From positions 1,468,024 through 1,532,023 of the forward strand of contig NW_008708797.1 in NCBI RefSeq assembly GCF_000327385.1: a DNA stretch of 64,000 nucleotides, given 5' to 3'. Position 1 is the stretch's first letter. The number at the start of each line of letters is the position of its first letter. The position numbers were made by a program, and so were the translations under genes. The stretch is from Lottia gigantea. Lineage: Eukaryota > Mollusca > Gastropoda > Lottiidae. Positions 10,581 to 23,871 of this stretch are shown here, piece by piece. The notes beneath the pieces were generated by a model. It saw nothing but the letters and a program-made list of their open reading frames with translations, searched no databases and was not told the origin of the DNA.

Positions 10581-13500
10581 AAAACCCCGATCCTGACTGA
10601 TCTTCAAAAGTATCTATTTCTATCCATGTAAAATAGTGATTATCTAAGTTTCATGTCATGTTGGGGAAGGTGCAGGGTTTATTGTATAGGAAATATTCCT
10701 ACCTGAAATTCTTGAAGTGATTTTTAATTCCATGCAAATTCTCACCATCAAATTGACAATGGTAAAGAATGAAATATGCTTTTTGTCTTTCCAAAAACAC
10801 AATTTTGCCATATTAAATTTGTGGAAAGAGAGGTAAATAATTAACAATGAAGGTTCTTAATAAATGTGAAAAATCTTCAGCAACGAAAAGAGATAAAACA
10901 ATTTCAGTCCCACTTAATTTTATCACATGCCACAATTGGATTTAATAAATTTTCTATTAAAATAAATATTTGAATTATAAAGGCGGGAAGTGTCATATGC
11001 GGTCAAGACTGACCAGATGGACATTAAGGTCAGGTATACTTAACCTCTCCCATTAGGAGAAGATGGGCTGACCTTCCTGTCACCAATACCACAGGTCAGC
11101 CTATCTAAACCATCTAGAACTACCTTCGTGGTGAGAAGGTTGATTTTATTCTAGATCTTTTAAAATTTCAAACAATGCCATTCCGCTGTTTTTGGTTTAA
11201 ATTACACCTTAGGTAGATAATGTAAACTTACTAAATTGCATTTAGCGCTTCAATACCCAAATCGAGGTATTTTTGTTTGAGCTATTTTGTTGTAGGAGCT
11301 GGTTAAGTGAATATAAAAGATGTCTTTAGTAAATATTAATAAAATATTACCTTGTATTTTCTCTCCGATCAGACTGTACAGATTCTATTTAGTTTACATA
11401 ATCTTAAAATCAAGTTGTCATCTGAAGATCGATATCTAATAGTATACTATTGTCTCTTTTTTATATAAAGACTTTTGGATATCCATCATAGATTTAAATG
11501 TTGTGTATCAGCTAAAAACAGGAAGTAGATGATGGTATCTAATAAACTGAAAATACTGAACGCCATACAATGAACAGAAAATTGACAGAAAATTGTTGCC
11601 AGGACTGACGCGTAAGCTATATTCACCATTTATTCAGAATCCTAACGTTGAACGCACAGAGCCTTCGTTTTCGCTCCATGTCGTAGACTCGTTATATCCT
11701 TTTACCCAATTTTAAAGGAAAAACCGAATGTAAAACTGTTTTTGTATATATACATTTTGATATCCTTTTCTAAAATTAGGCTGATATTGGGTATGATTTA
11801 TTTTAGGCAATATATACTTTTTTGATGAATGAAACGATATCAAAGCAAAAGTCATCAGAGGTTGATATGATAATATGATGGTTGTAATAGATATTATGAT
11901 GGTTGTTATGATAGTATGAAAGTTGTTATGATAATATGATAATAAGATGGTAAATATATGACAAGTGATATTGGAACCCAACTTGATGATGTCAGTGTTA
12001 ATGATAAGACCAATATGTTGGATTGACTGATGGTACAGATTCCCTTCACTGACTGACAAAATACAGATTATAAAATCTACCTTATATTTTTCACTTTTTA
12101 ATAGCAGATTCATTTATGAATTTTCTTTGAAACTGTCAAAAGTTAATGCCATTAAAAATTGTTACATGTATATTGTGAGCAGGTATGATATTTTAGATTG
12201 CTTTAAATAGAAATAAAGGTGCCATAAGCAATATGATAAGTTATATGGAATGCTGATTTAAAGATCCATACGCAAGTACATTAGTAGTTGTGAATTGAGT
12301 ATGTTGTTCATTGTACGATTGTAATTAAGCAGTAGTTGATTTCATACAGGCCCGTATCTTCGTACAATGATTTGGTTAATTTTACCTTCAACATAAACGC
12401 GCGTTTTATATAGTCGGATAAGTAACATAAGATTTGTAGGCAATATTAAATCTCCTATGTTGGAAAACATAACGGGATCAACCAATATGAATGTGAAATA
12501 TCCAATCAATATTAAATTAAATTATTTTTGTCCTCCCTCTATTTCACACATTTCATAAACACAAACCAGATTGAAGCGGACACAACCCTCAGTTACAAAA
12601 TATCACAAATTTCTTAATTATCCTGTTGAACTTTCTTTTATTTCTATAAAATGAGTTCATCTTGGTGGTCTCGCTCATTTACAGCCAAATAAACAAACCA
12701 AGAAATTTCGCATCGCGTCTTTGCCTTCCACGAGTTTTTCTGAGCCATCCAGTACCTTTAAGAGTCTATTTAATATAATAGCAGGCATATGGAAGAAATT
12801 GACTTTGTTCAAGACAGTAATAAACTGGTATTAATGTGATTATTTATATTTTTAATGTTATGTAATGAACATAATTAGTATTAATTGATGTAAGTAAGAG
12901 TTTTCTCCCTTTGATCTATCTTCTAACGGTCTTCTGGCGCCCTTCTGAAATAGTACTTATCCGTGATCTAAATGGTTATATTCCAATAACTTTTTAAATA
13001 AGAAACACCATGTTCAGTGATTACATTGTTGTTAAGAATTTTCAATTGTTTTAGGATCTGCCATACAAAATGTTTACCAATATGAGAATATTGAAATAAA
13101 TTCGACGTGAGCAAATTTCAACTATGAATGTGGGCGACATACAAACAGTTTGATCAACTAATTTGATTAAGACAACATTACAAAACCCTAAATTAAACTA
13201 GAAAAATAATTCTAGTATTCTGTCAAGGGTCGGTACAGAGAAGGTTCCAGCATAATTTTGCATCACAATTGATATTTTTAAGACATAAAAAGGGCTCAGA
13301 ATGTTCGACATCAATGTCATGTTGATGTTGAATTTGTGAGAAATACGTTGCGTTTATGCTGAAATCTGACATAAGTTGAACTTTTAACTTTGATTACATG
13401 AAGAATTTGTAACCTGATCTGAAATTTGCATTTCTCTCCAAACTTTTCATCAGCATAGATCTGAAACGATTCTATCATCAACAGTTTATCCGTAGCGTAG

Positions 13501-13918
13501 CCCAAGGCTATCAGTCACGTTTCACAAATTCCCTAAACAGAAGAGGGTAGCTTGTCGAACAAGATCCATATGGCCAGTGAATTACTTCCAATATTGAAGA
13601 TATGCTATTATTATTTTAGAGAGATTATTTGAAAAGACAAAACAACAAGACTTCTCGATATGGAATATGGTTTGGCATTTAAGAAATATTTTCAGAAATT
13701 CTGGCTGAACTTGTCTGTACGAGGCTCAACATGCACTATGTACGTGCTGAATATTTGCATGTGTTCGAACACCTGATATCACAAGCTCGGATTTCTCCCT
13801 TTCTAACATGTATTCACGAAATTCAACAAGGCAATTTGCTTTTCTTATTTCTTATAAATTTTGTTTTTATCAAAGTATAATAAATGATGATCTCTATATT
13901 ATTGTAAACCCATTAAAG
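10581..13918. other. Gene-free stretch with an imperfect ATGATGGTTGTTATGAT tract
   Basis: At 11865-11960 an imperfect repeat of ATATGATGGTTGTTATGATA-like words produces a long open frame on the - strand. It has no protein-family features. Nothing else is recognisable here. Confidence 0.45.
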
Positions 13919-14192
13919 GTATACTACCTCTGAGGATGACCAAAAATTGAAATTTTTAAACTTTGCCGAAATGAGTCTTTGTTCATCAGTGGATTAGTCT
14001 GGTGTCAAAACTGTACAAAATAATCCCTCTATAATCCAATAAATCCATAAACCTAAGCATTAATCCATTATACTTAGTATTTCTATATTGTCTATAGAGA
14101 TTCTATTCTTTAGTCATGTCACCTGGTAAATCCAACTGATGAATATATACACTTGTTGACTTATTTTTGTTCATTATAAGAGGTAGTATTTC
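13919..14192. mobile_element. Candidate MITE with ACTACCTCT termini
   Basis: The left end reads TATACTACCTCT and the right end AGAGGTAGTATT, giving terminal inverted repeats of about 11 bp around a segment of about 270 bp without open frames. Flanking duplication is unclear, possibly TA. The element family is inferred only from the structure. Confidence 0.5.
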
Positions 14193-17100
14193 TATAATTA
14201 AATTAATTTGTGAGGCACCTTATCGCACCTTGTAATTTACAATGTTGAAGACAACCAGGAGGACGTGCACATCGAATCTTCTCTAGTCAGTAAATGGAAA
14301 TTAGCTTTGAAAGTTCGATGGAAGTTGCGAAACAAACAGCAAAATTTATACTTAACTTTAAGTTTCAATTAAGGGTATATAATTTTAATAGCGGTATTGA
14401 TAAAGTATAACCTGAAACCTTTTGAAAAAGTAAATTCTGCGCTCATGATGTTTTCTAGTTCTCAAATATTACACAAAGAGAATCGTTTCAGATTATCCTT
14501 GCCTTTTCAATTGACATTTCTCGTTTTCTTAATATTCTAGTACATAGCCTTATACTATTTCTTTAATGATCTGAAAATAACCCATTTCCCAGAGATTTTC
14601 AGGAATAATTTCACATTCATGCCAATACACTGAGAACGTATTTCCCTTCAGTCATATTATCAAAACGTAAAGGGAAAATTATTATTTTGGTAAACAAAGA
14701 TAGCCATTATATGAAGCAGGCAATGAAATTCTGATTGCATAAATGTGGTAACATTTTGACAACCTCTGTAAGTCATTATTCTACGGTTTCACAATGCCGA
14801 TTGAACTGATAAAGTCCCGGCCACACCAAATATCTCTATGATTGGACCCAACTTCCTTATATCTCTTACAAGCTCATTATGACAAGTTGAAAGAGTGCTG
14901 GAGGATAGGATCAGGCGGTACTAGAAACTGGAGAGAATCATTGCCAGACTATTGATTCCAGAAAACTCAAGTATTTCATGTGGTGATCGGAATCGTTCCA
15001 TCAATGTTTTCTTAGAAATTACCTCAAATAAAAACAACAACATATCCACATCTTAAATTAATACCATATGATGTCAAATCATTGACTTTCAAAATTAGAA
15101 AGCTTACAAATCTATAAATATTTATCAATAAATCCCATTCTAAAAGATACTTGAAGTTGTTCTGATTTGTACTCAAATTTACATCGATTTGGCCAAAACT
15201 GAAAATTCAAATCCATTTAGTTTCTGATTTGAAATACGTTGCTATAGCTAAATACAACTTAAAATATTGGATACCAATACATTAGATAATGAGTTATATT
15301 ACTCTTGACATGTATTATGTACATTATGTACTTCGTCCAAATTGAGACAAACAGTACTATTTATCACCTCTCTTGACATACATGGTAAAATATCCACATT
15401 CCTACATATATACAGAGACAAGAATGGCAATATGACTGATATTGTCCGATTGTTGTGTGGACTCGACTTGGATGTGTTTCTATGCCATTAACATACCAAT
15501 ATAATAAGCGACATGGGGATCGAAATACTTCTCATATGCATCATATTAACTCAGTAACCTCTTCCATCTTATCTTGAAGGCTAACTTTCCACCGTACCCA
15601 CTGAAAATGGAGCTTGAAGACGCGTGAATTAAACGATTAGCAGCATGATTTTCGTCTGATAAGAAAATACCGCCTGTGATATGATAGCCATTTCTCTTAA
15701 TGCCTGGAGAAATATAATTTAGTAAAGAGAACTTAAGAACTTCATGTCGGCTGCCTTATCATCATCGTCTGCTCCAACAGTCTGCTCGCCGTTTCCGGTT
15801 TTGCGCGAGATGTTATCGAGAGGTTTTTCAAAGCGCCGCGGGTTACAAATCTCTGTACGAATTTTAAATGATTTCAATTGAAGAACCATTTATAGCTGAG
15901 TGTGTGATTTCTTTTTATACAACAATGACTGGTGAAGAAATTTGGCTGATGGCTTTGAAAGTGAACACGGAAATTGTGCAGGAACTAATGATTCAAAACA
16001 CATCGTGGGTGTGTGACTCAAAAATCGGATTTCACAGCTGTATATGCATGAGAGATGAAATTATAATTAAAAATGATGGTTGGGCCATATTAAAATATAC
16101 TTATGTTGAACATGTGTCCCATGTAATATGAATTATTGACGCAATATTTATAACAATTATAAAACCAGTAGGACAATACACACACATACTAGCACATGCG
16201 TCTCAATTAGACAACTTCCTTCTCAATTTTTGTTTGCAATAGCTTTTGGTATAATGATGACTCGGTTCTCCTTTGTCAGTTATGCAGGTCGAAGGGATTG
16301 GCATAGAAAAATGTTTAGTCGTTAGGATGGAACAATGTATACAAAAATCGAAAAAGAGCATGCTAATGAGACTTCGGGCAATGTCCTTCGCTGTTTTGTA
16401 CATTGCATGACATTGCCCGTTCTAGTTGCTGCTGCTGAAAAGAGAAAAGATTTCATTTAATGATAGATCCGTGTAAAGGGAAGATATTAGGATTCAGTGG
16501 AACTTTCATTGGCCAAAGATCGAGTTTTCTTTTCTTAATGTCATTTTTCAATTCACTTGTACGATGAAAAAACGACGAAACTTTTTTGAATATTGCGGAA
16601 AACATATTCATGAAAGTATAGTTGGAAAACAAAACATCGAATTCCTATTTATATAATTCATAATGAATATGATGTTAATGTTTGTTTCAAGATTGCATTA
16701 ATGATTTATTAACGCGATTATTTGAAATTGTGTTAGAAAATATTTTAACCAAGATATCTCGCACCTTACTTTGCCTAGCTCAGAAATGAAGTGCAGTGAT
16801 AACTGTAGGAAGATTTTACACAGCTTTACCTAGGGTGCCGATTCAGATACAAACTTTTTTCCACTTCTTCCAAATCTTTCATGAAATCTATTCAAAATAT
16901 TTCTTTTTATATTGGTTATACCGTAATTATAACAGAAATTATCAATATACAATGTATATGAATTTAGACAAGATCGTCTCTACAACCATTTACAGTTTTG
17001 TAAGAAACGAAATGCAGTCCAAACAAAAATTTGTAATGTGTTGCATGGAAATTTGGTTAAATCACTGTCCTTTGAGTATAGCTCAATTCATATTCTCTTT

Positions 17101-19655
17101 TTAATCCAGAGCTCGTCGACAGATCGTATATATCAAAAGAAATGCAAATTAAACTGGACGTCATCACATTGCAGGGAGTTGGTTGCTAGACAAACTCTTC
17201 CGTGTGTCTATCAACATATTTGTCTATCACACATCATTATGTCATCCCAGAGCCTTTTTATGTTACCGCCATCTTGTTTTGGCTTGTTTGATGTCAGACG
17301 ACATTATGAAAGATGTTTATTTATATCGAGGTCGTTAATCGTGGTAATTATCATCACTATCATTTATCTCTACAGTAGTTTACATATTATCATTAATTAT
17401 CATCAATTTCTTCTTTCACACTCATTACAGACAATTCGCTTCATATTAATCCAAACAACTTTTTTTCAAAACCCGAAACTGCATACATATGTCGTATTTA
17501 ACATACTAATTATATAAGTATAATATATGCGCTTAAAATTTAATATCAAAACTGGAATATCTTTACTTAATTCATAATATAGATCATTCCAACTTCAAAT
17601 TTCATGATGTGTTTCACAGTTATTTATGCATAAACCTTCTGTTTTAGTATTGAAACAGTCCTACTATGATGAGATTGGATGAAAATATGATATTTCATAT
17701 ATATTGATAATTAAATTCTTTATTTCACACAGGAAAAGTCCCTTCACAATGTAAAGAAAACTTTTTTGAAAATTATTGACTTCAAGCCAAATTTATATCC
17801 ATTTTGTGAGTTTTTTGTGAGTCTGGCAAATTTCACGTTAAAGAATTTTGTCAAGGGGAATTAAAAACTTTAAAGAATTAACTTTGATTTGCTCTGATGG
17901 CTATTGCTTTGATGTCAATAGTAAAAAAAATGTTTTAGACTGTTTAATGCGGAAATATATTCAATTTCTTTATCTTAATATTTTACACATTGTTGAGAAC
18001 TTTATGTCTTAAATTTGAAAATAATTACATCAACTCAACTGAAGGCTACTTAAAATATTTCTTATACAAGTTTTTTTGCAACCATTTTTTTTTTGCTTCC
18101 TTCATACTAACACAAGTCCTAGATATAGCCTAACATTTGATTTAATACCACCAAGTAATACTTCAAACGAATTCGTTTCGTTATGTCAGAATGGTCGAAA
18201 AAAGCCTGAAATCTCTACGGAAAAACGTCATCTTTGAACACTCATCATAAAACTATCCAAAAGAGTCGACAATATCCGTAATAAGACGAGAGGAAATAGG
18301 TTCCTGAAAGCTGTGTATTATATCAATGAGATATTATTGCCAGATACAATACCATGTGTACAATATGTTTTATGTAGAATTGTGTACTTAGTGATCCTTA
18401 ACTAAACGTCAGTGCCAAACCCAGCATTCATCTCAATCCCTCAATTTTTACCAAAACATTGTTTATATTAAATACTGACAGAAAGGAAAAATCTGATCTC
18501 AATCAATTTCATTGCGAATTTATGAGTAGGGTAAATTTATGCACTCTGCAAGTGGCATTCCTCACTAAGTGAAACGCAGAGCAACGAAATAAACCAGATA
18601 TTGGGCATCCCCTGTCATGCTAAGGTGTAGTGTCATCGGCGATGGGAATTTTGAATTAGTCTTCTCTTTGAGATTTATAAAAGAAAACTCACCCCGTTAC
18701 GAATATTGTTCATTTCAATTGTGAACTTTAACATTATATCATAAATCCAGAACGTTCAAGACCAATATCCCTTAAAACATTACAATAGATGGTGCTGTCG
18801 TCTCCATGCATAATAGTTGGAACGTCAGCAATCTCTATCAGAACAAACTTTACTCAAACTAAAAACAAATGAAGTTTACTATCTTGACTGAAAAATTCAT
18901 CTGGGATGTCACGCAACATGGAAAAATTAGCTTCATAATTATAGTATACTTAATCTTTACCACAAATATATGGAACTACAGGGTGGTCGCATATAAACTG
19001 TATTCAAAACTATAGTCAACCCTTGCATATCGCAGTCAAATATTTGAAAGGAAGTGAGTTTAAGTGCGAAATAGAACTTTCTTTTAACCAGGAATGTCAC
19101 AAGAGACGAACACAACACAAGAAGTGACTTAAAAAAAATCATCCTTCCGTTTGTAGTGAGTGGGTATTTTGTCGATGCTTCATTCCATATGTTGATGAAA
19201 GTGTATGATACCAAGGTGGAAATCAGTATTAAATGGAATGGTAATTAATAGTGAAGTGGCTCTTCCAGGAACCATCAAATTTTAAAATTCCCCATCTGTG
19301 AGTCTTTAGTAAACTCTTATTGACACGTACCAATGACTTACATATTTCACCTCAAAGGACACTATTGTTGTTCTTGTTTGGCTCGAGTTCTCACCGCGAA
19401 CATTTGTTTTAGATAAGGTGGTATTAAAATGAATGCAGTCTTTATGAATCTGCCCTCCTTCTCCCGCGTCATCTATAAGGAAAATATTAGCACTTGTATA
19501 ACAATATTGTGTATATTGGATTTGTAAGGAAGGACAAATTTATAAAATACAGTATATGAGAAGGAAATATACAGCTTAAACGTTTGTCATTTTTGAAATA
19601 ACATACGAAACATTAACCTTATTTGTGTGGACAAAATACCTTCCATCCTTTGTCT
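14193..19655. other. Gene-free stretch with a small CpG-rich spot
   Basis: No recognised gene. Open frames of 159 and 102 codons at about 16.8-17.5 kb have low-complexity hydrophobic content and no family marks, so I do not call them. At 15775-15845 the local sequence is CpG-rich (CTCGCCGTTTCCGG, TTGCGCGAGATG, AAGCGCCGCGGG), unlike everything around it. Confidence 0.45.
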
Positions 19656-19658
19656 CAT

Positions 19659-19915
19659 CTTCACAATGTCAGTACTTAGTCTTATACCTTACTGCAATTG
19701 CCACTTTTCTTGTATCACGGAATTCAGCGATTTGATTGTTTTCGCCAATCAGAGACGAAAGGCTGTAAACATTATGGCTTTTTGTTTACAGCCTTTCTGA
19801 CCTGAATTTGCTTGGCTGTATTCACCAACGTACAATCCATTCAAATAGCTTACAAACGTGATCAAGAAAGGTGGTTATTACAGTCAGTGTATAAGACGCA
19901 GTACATAATTGCTTG
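19659..19915. mobile_element. Palindromic foldback MITE, copy 1
   Basis: Both halves are inverted copies of each other. The left side reads GTCTTATACC...TTTCTTGTATCACG and the right side reads, inverted, GTCTTATACAC...TTTCTTGATCACG. The centre is a perfect hairpin of AAAGGCTGTAAACA and TGTTTACAGCCTTT (about 19759-19798). A second copy lies 1.75 kb to the right. No open frame is present. Confidence 0.75.
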
Positions 19916-21417
19916 AAGCAATACAGAAGCAACCCTACTGATACAATGATTTAATGGAAATGTGACATTGGTTTAGACCTATGGTTAAAATACTATCCTT
20001 TAAAGATGCATTTTCATTCAAAGGACGTTATATTTAATGGCATCACGGCAATCATAAAAAGACACGTGTTAAAATGTAAAAGGTAGGTAACAACAAGGTG
20101 CACTCAGCACGCCGTGTAAAATAAATGCCACCATGTAGAAAAAGATCTGAGAACTCATTTTATAGCGTCTTTAGTTACTCTCACCCAGGCAATTAGACAT
20201 TCACAAATGTTCGGCACGAATGAAAGAATAACACAAGGAATAATAGCAAGGGGCCAGATGAAAAGAGCGAGTGTCAATTTTGCTCATTAGAAAGATCCGT
20301 GCCACTCTTTAGCGATGTTTATTCTGTATATATAAAAACTCTTCCAGTCGTTCTGGTAGCAACAGACATTACTTACCACCCACATTTTACATTTCTATTT
20401 ATTTCTTTCCAAAACTGAACTAAGTTTTGTTACTTTTTATTCTCAAATATCACAAGTTCAAATATTAACCCATTCACCTGAGATAAAGTTTCAACATAAT
20501 TTGCAATTTTTGTAATTCCGTTTTTGGGAGGGATTTTGATTCTGTAGTGCACTCTAAGTGCATTTAAAACTTATTACAGTTTCGTTTCTGTAACAAATGC
20601 TTCTTCCGAACATTTAAATATTTAACTGACTGGAAGTCTGGAGAAGAATTTTCAAAAATATATTCTAAAAATATTGGGTAGCACATTGAGCATCTAGAAT
20701 TCTTTAGAAAAAAAATCTCAAGGATAAGCAGGTGTAACTCCCAAATACTACACCAGGGCAAGTATTAAGAAATTGAGTGTCCAGAATTCGACATCCTCGG
20801 AAGAAGCATTTCAATCAAGTATTTCCATCTTCGAGATCAGGCCAGTAAAAATTAAAAACCTTATCTTATCTGCACAATTAGTGTATCTGACCACCCGGTA
20901 TTAGTTAATGATATAAATTAATTAGTTAACTAAATAGTAACTAATAACTATAAATTACATTTATACCTGATTTGTCATCTGATTACCTGTTTATAGCACA
21001 TTAATATCAAATATTTCACCTTTGACATGTCGATACAAACGATGTGGAGATTTTTATTATAAATCGGTGACATTATTTATCGTTTATTTTTGAAGAATTT
21101 AGATGTACTTAGATGGGATTCAACTTATCTTCCATAGAGAATTGAAATCTACGTTATAAAACAGCAGTCCGAAAAATTTTGTTTTTACTATGTTGATGTT
21201 CTTGGTGAGGTCGAGTATGATTGCACTTCCGGAACATGCGATGCTATTCTGAAGTTCCCATTTTGAGAGTTAACATAATGATTGTTTGGTGTAATTTCAT
21301 TTTTCCCCAAGACGCCAAAGAGATGCTGTTGATGGTTACTTGTTAGCACTAAGCCAGAGTCTATCGACATTGATTTGCTCGACTCTTCTTTGAGTAACAT
21401 CGATCACCTGACCTGAC
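19916..21417. other. Gene-free stretch between foldback copies
   Basis: AT-rich sequence with no recognised exon or repeat. Confidence 0.45.
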
Positions 21418-21690
21418 TCTTCACTATGTCAGTTTACGAACTGCGTACTTATACCTTGAATGCAATAGCCATTATTCTTGTATCACGAAATAAAGCAATT
21501 TGATTGGATAGTACACCAGCGAATACAACCAATCAGAGCTCCCGACAGAAAGGCAGTAAACATTATTGCTTTGTGTTCACAGAGGCCTCTATGGAGGATT
21601 TGCTGTATTTGCTAGCGTATAATCCAATCAAATCACTTAATTTACAAATTTCTATGATGCAAGGAAATTGACTATTGCAACTAGATTTAT
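21418..21690. mobile_element. Palindromic foldback MITE, copy 2
   Basis: Related along its length to the element at 19659-19915: TCTTCACTATGTCAGT, CTTATACC, TGCAATAGCCATTATTCTTG, ATTTGATTGG, CCAATCAGAG, AAAGGCAGTAAACATTAT, and then the inverted half with AATCCAATCAAATCACTTAA. The central hairpin is more decayed than in copy 1, so this copy looks older. Confidence 0.7.
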
Positions 21691-23734
21691 CGACTCGGTT
21701 AGCGGTTCTGAAAGTCAACACAGTTAATAATATGTGTTGGTATTTTTATAGTAGTCAAAAATCAACAATAATTATATATGCGCAATTATTTCAATCTGAA
21801 AATTTTTTGAATAACGCATTATGATATTGTTTTTCCCCAAAACAATGGACGTTCCGGGAGTTTTTAAGATGTTACATACAATCCAAAATTCTCTTATTGA
21901 AGATGTGTTACAGTCGGCTTTCGTATATTTTGCATCAATTTATTACCAGATTTTATTTTTAAATCTATAACAATGTTGGTAAGCTGGACAAAATGAAATG
22001 AATGAATTGATGTAAGAGATGCAAATCATGAGTATTTCGATTTTTTGTGTAATTTTCCATTGCTGTTGATATGTTGATTTTTTTGTACTCTTGTTGTTGA
22101 TTCTAATAATTTTGAAAACCAAATTAATGTCGAGTCATGTGAGGACTATAAACACATTCTCAGTTTGTTTCTTTGACCATTTGAGATCAAGAGGCAATAG
22201 TTCTGAAATAGTCACGTTTTGATTCCCAATAGTTAAATTTGAATCATGGCATCAGCCATAAGTTCCTGGCAATTTTACAGACTAACTGGATACCTGTCAC
22301 TGTTATCAGAGAAGATTCCATATTCCCTTGAGTCGCAAACAAAACTCGAAGCGACCATAAAACTATTCCAAATCTCTGCCGGCTAAACAGAAGAATTGTT
22401 TGGCTAACTTGTACCAACAATTGTACAAACTGAAAGGTGTCGAATGAAGATGAATTCTGACAGCTATAGTTAATGAGACCAGTTCTATCTTATCAAGTCG
22501 TCTATCTGAGTAACTTCACGATTAACTACTAATTGTTGGATACTTTAAATGTCTTAAGGTGTGTATTCAGTATTTAGTTTCATTTCTTCCATTACAAGTG
22601 GCAGATAAATTAATTAACTTATTTCCCTCTCTCTCTCCTCCCAAATTTTCTTCTCTGGCTTCATTCCACCACGTGTTTCAAAATACGACATAATTAGGCC
22701 TATAAATTTAAGTCAACCGTCACTATGTTGACAGGAATGGCACCTTGATTAAAATCTCACTACTAATTTTTATTGTAAATTTAATTGGTCTGGAATGCAT
22801 CAGAGAAATAACATTACGATGTCATTATGTTTTGATGCTTAACTTTCCAAACTGTTTTGTGTCAGTTTTATGATTTTTGTAATAAATATAGCAAAATAAC
22901 ATTTTTAATATGCAATAAGCCTTCTTTTCAAGATTATGTAAAAATGTGTATTTGACTGAAATAATAAGGTAAATGCCAATGTTTTTTTATTCTCTACTTT
23001 GCACGGTTTTGGCCCTTGTAAATGTCCATTTAATTTTGGTCCATTTATTTGGTGACCTACTAAATCCTATTTTGAAGCTTATTGCCACAATATAAATAAA
23101 TATATACCCTCGGTTCTGCAACTGCCTATTGTAAATATCAAATATGCTTAAAACAAATATTTTGAATAATATTTTTTGCTTTATTTGTATGTGATTTATA
23201 CAAAATATTATATACAATTATTAAATGATCAAATAATTACAACAAATAGTAAACTAGGCACAATGGACGATATTTCAATATTATAAATATACAAAATATT
23301 TTGATATAGGAATATAAAATATATACCATGTCATTCAAAAACATTCGATTTTTTAAAATGCATCATCAAATGGTTCAGAGATCTTCATTTGCCCGCTATT
23401 TTATCTTTGCCATTTTTTTTTATTTTATGAAGGCACTTATCACTGCAAAGTTTTGAATATAACAAACAATCATTCCATTTTAAGGCACTTTTTATATTCT
23501 TATAATCATTTAATGTACACGTTTTGAATTTTCTCTCAAATTCGTGAATACTGAAGACACTATTATATATGCACGTTTCCTTTTCAGCACCAACATAAAT
23601 TGGTTTTAGTTTTCAATTTTTCCGTTTCATTTTCAGACACATTTGTATCTGCTATGAATAAATAAGAGATCTTCCACAAAATATATAATATAAACAATAG
23701 GTATTGAATATAGTTCGTGTACAATACAGTTCTA
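21691..23734. other. FoxF 3' flank and probable 3' UTR
   Basis: This lies downstream of the FoxF stop codon on the - strand. The nearest part should hold the 3' UTR. TTTATT on the + strand (AATAAA on the - strand), for example at about 23174-23180, is a possible polyadenylation signal, but in DNA this AT-rich such hexamers are common. No further exon is seen. Confidence 0.35.
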
Positions 23735-23871
23735 TCACATAACACATTTCTCATAATAAGGTGTTGGATGCATAGCTGTTGGCATTGTATTGGTACTGTA
23801 AGGGAAGTATGGTTTTCTCTCACAATTTGTAGGTTGATTATACTGTGTTGGTAGTGGTGGTACTCTCATGC
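23735..23871 (-). CDS. FoxF: FoxF forkhead factor, last coding exon
   Basis: A 137-bp exon on the - strand behind a good acceptor (TATTTTCAG, 23880-23872). It begins with the two bases GC that complete the split Gly codon left by exon 1, so phase matches exactly. It encodes 44 residues after that Gly (MRVPPLPTQYNQ...YYEKCVM) and ends with TGA at 23737-23735. From memory, vertebrate FoxF proteins end in ...KPCVM; the final Cys-Val-Met and the preceding Tyr-rich stretch support FoxF rather than another Fox class. It was found by homology of this C-terminus and by splice phase, because the exon is too short to stand out as an open frame and lies in a different frame from the longer open frames around it. 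With exon 1 the protein is 405 residues. Confidence 0.85.

Noticed and set aside
11712-12113. 133-codon open frame on the - strand
   Set aside because: Its centre is an imperfect ATGATGGTTGTTATGAT tract; the peptide is an Ile/Thr low-complexity run.
16796-17517. Open frames of 102 and 159 codons on the + strand
   Set aside because: They overlap each other, are rich in Ile/Tyr/Ser as expected from AT-rich DNA, and have no domain, signal peptide or splice context that I can recognise.
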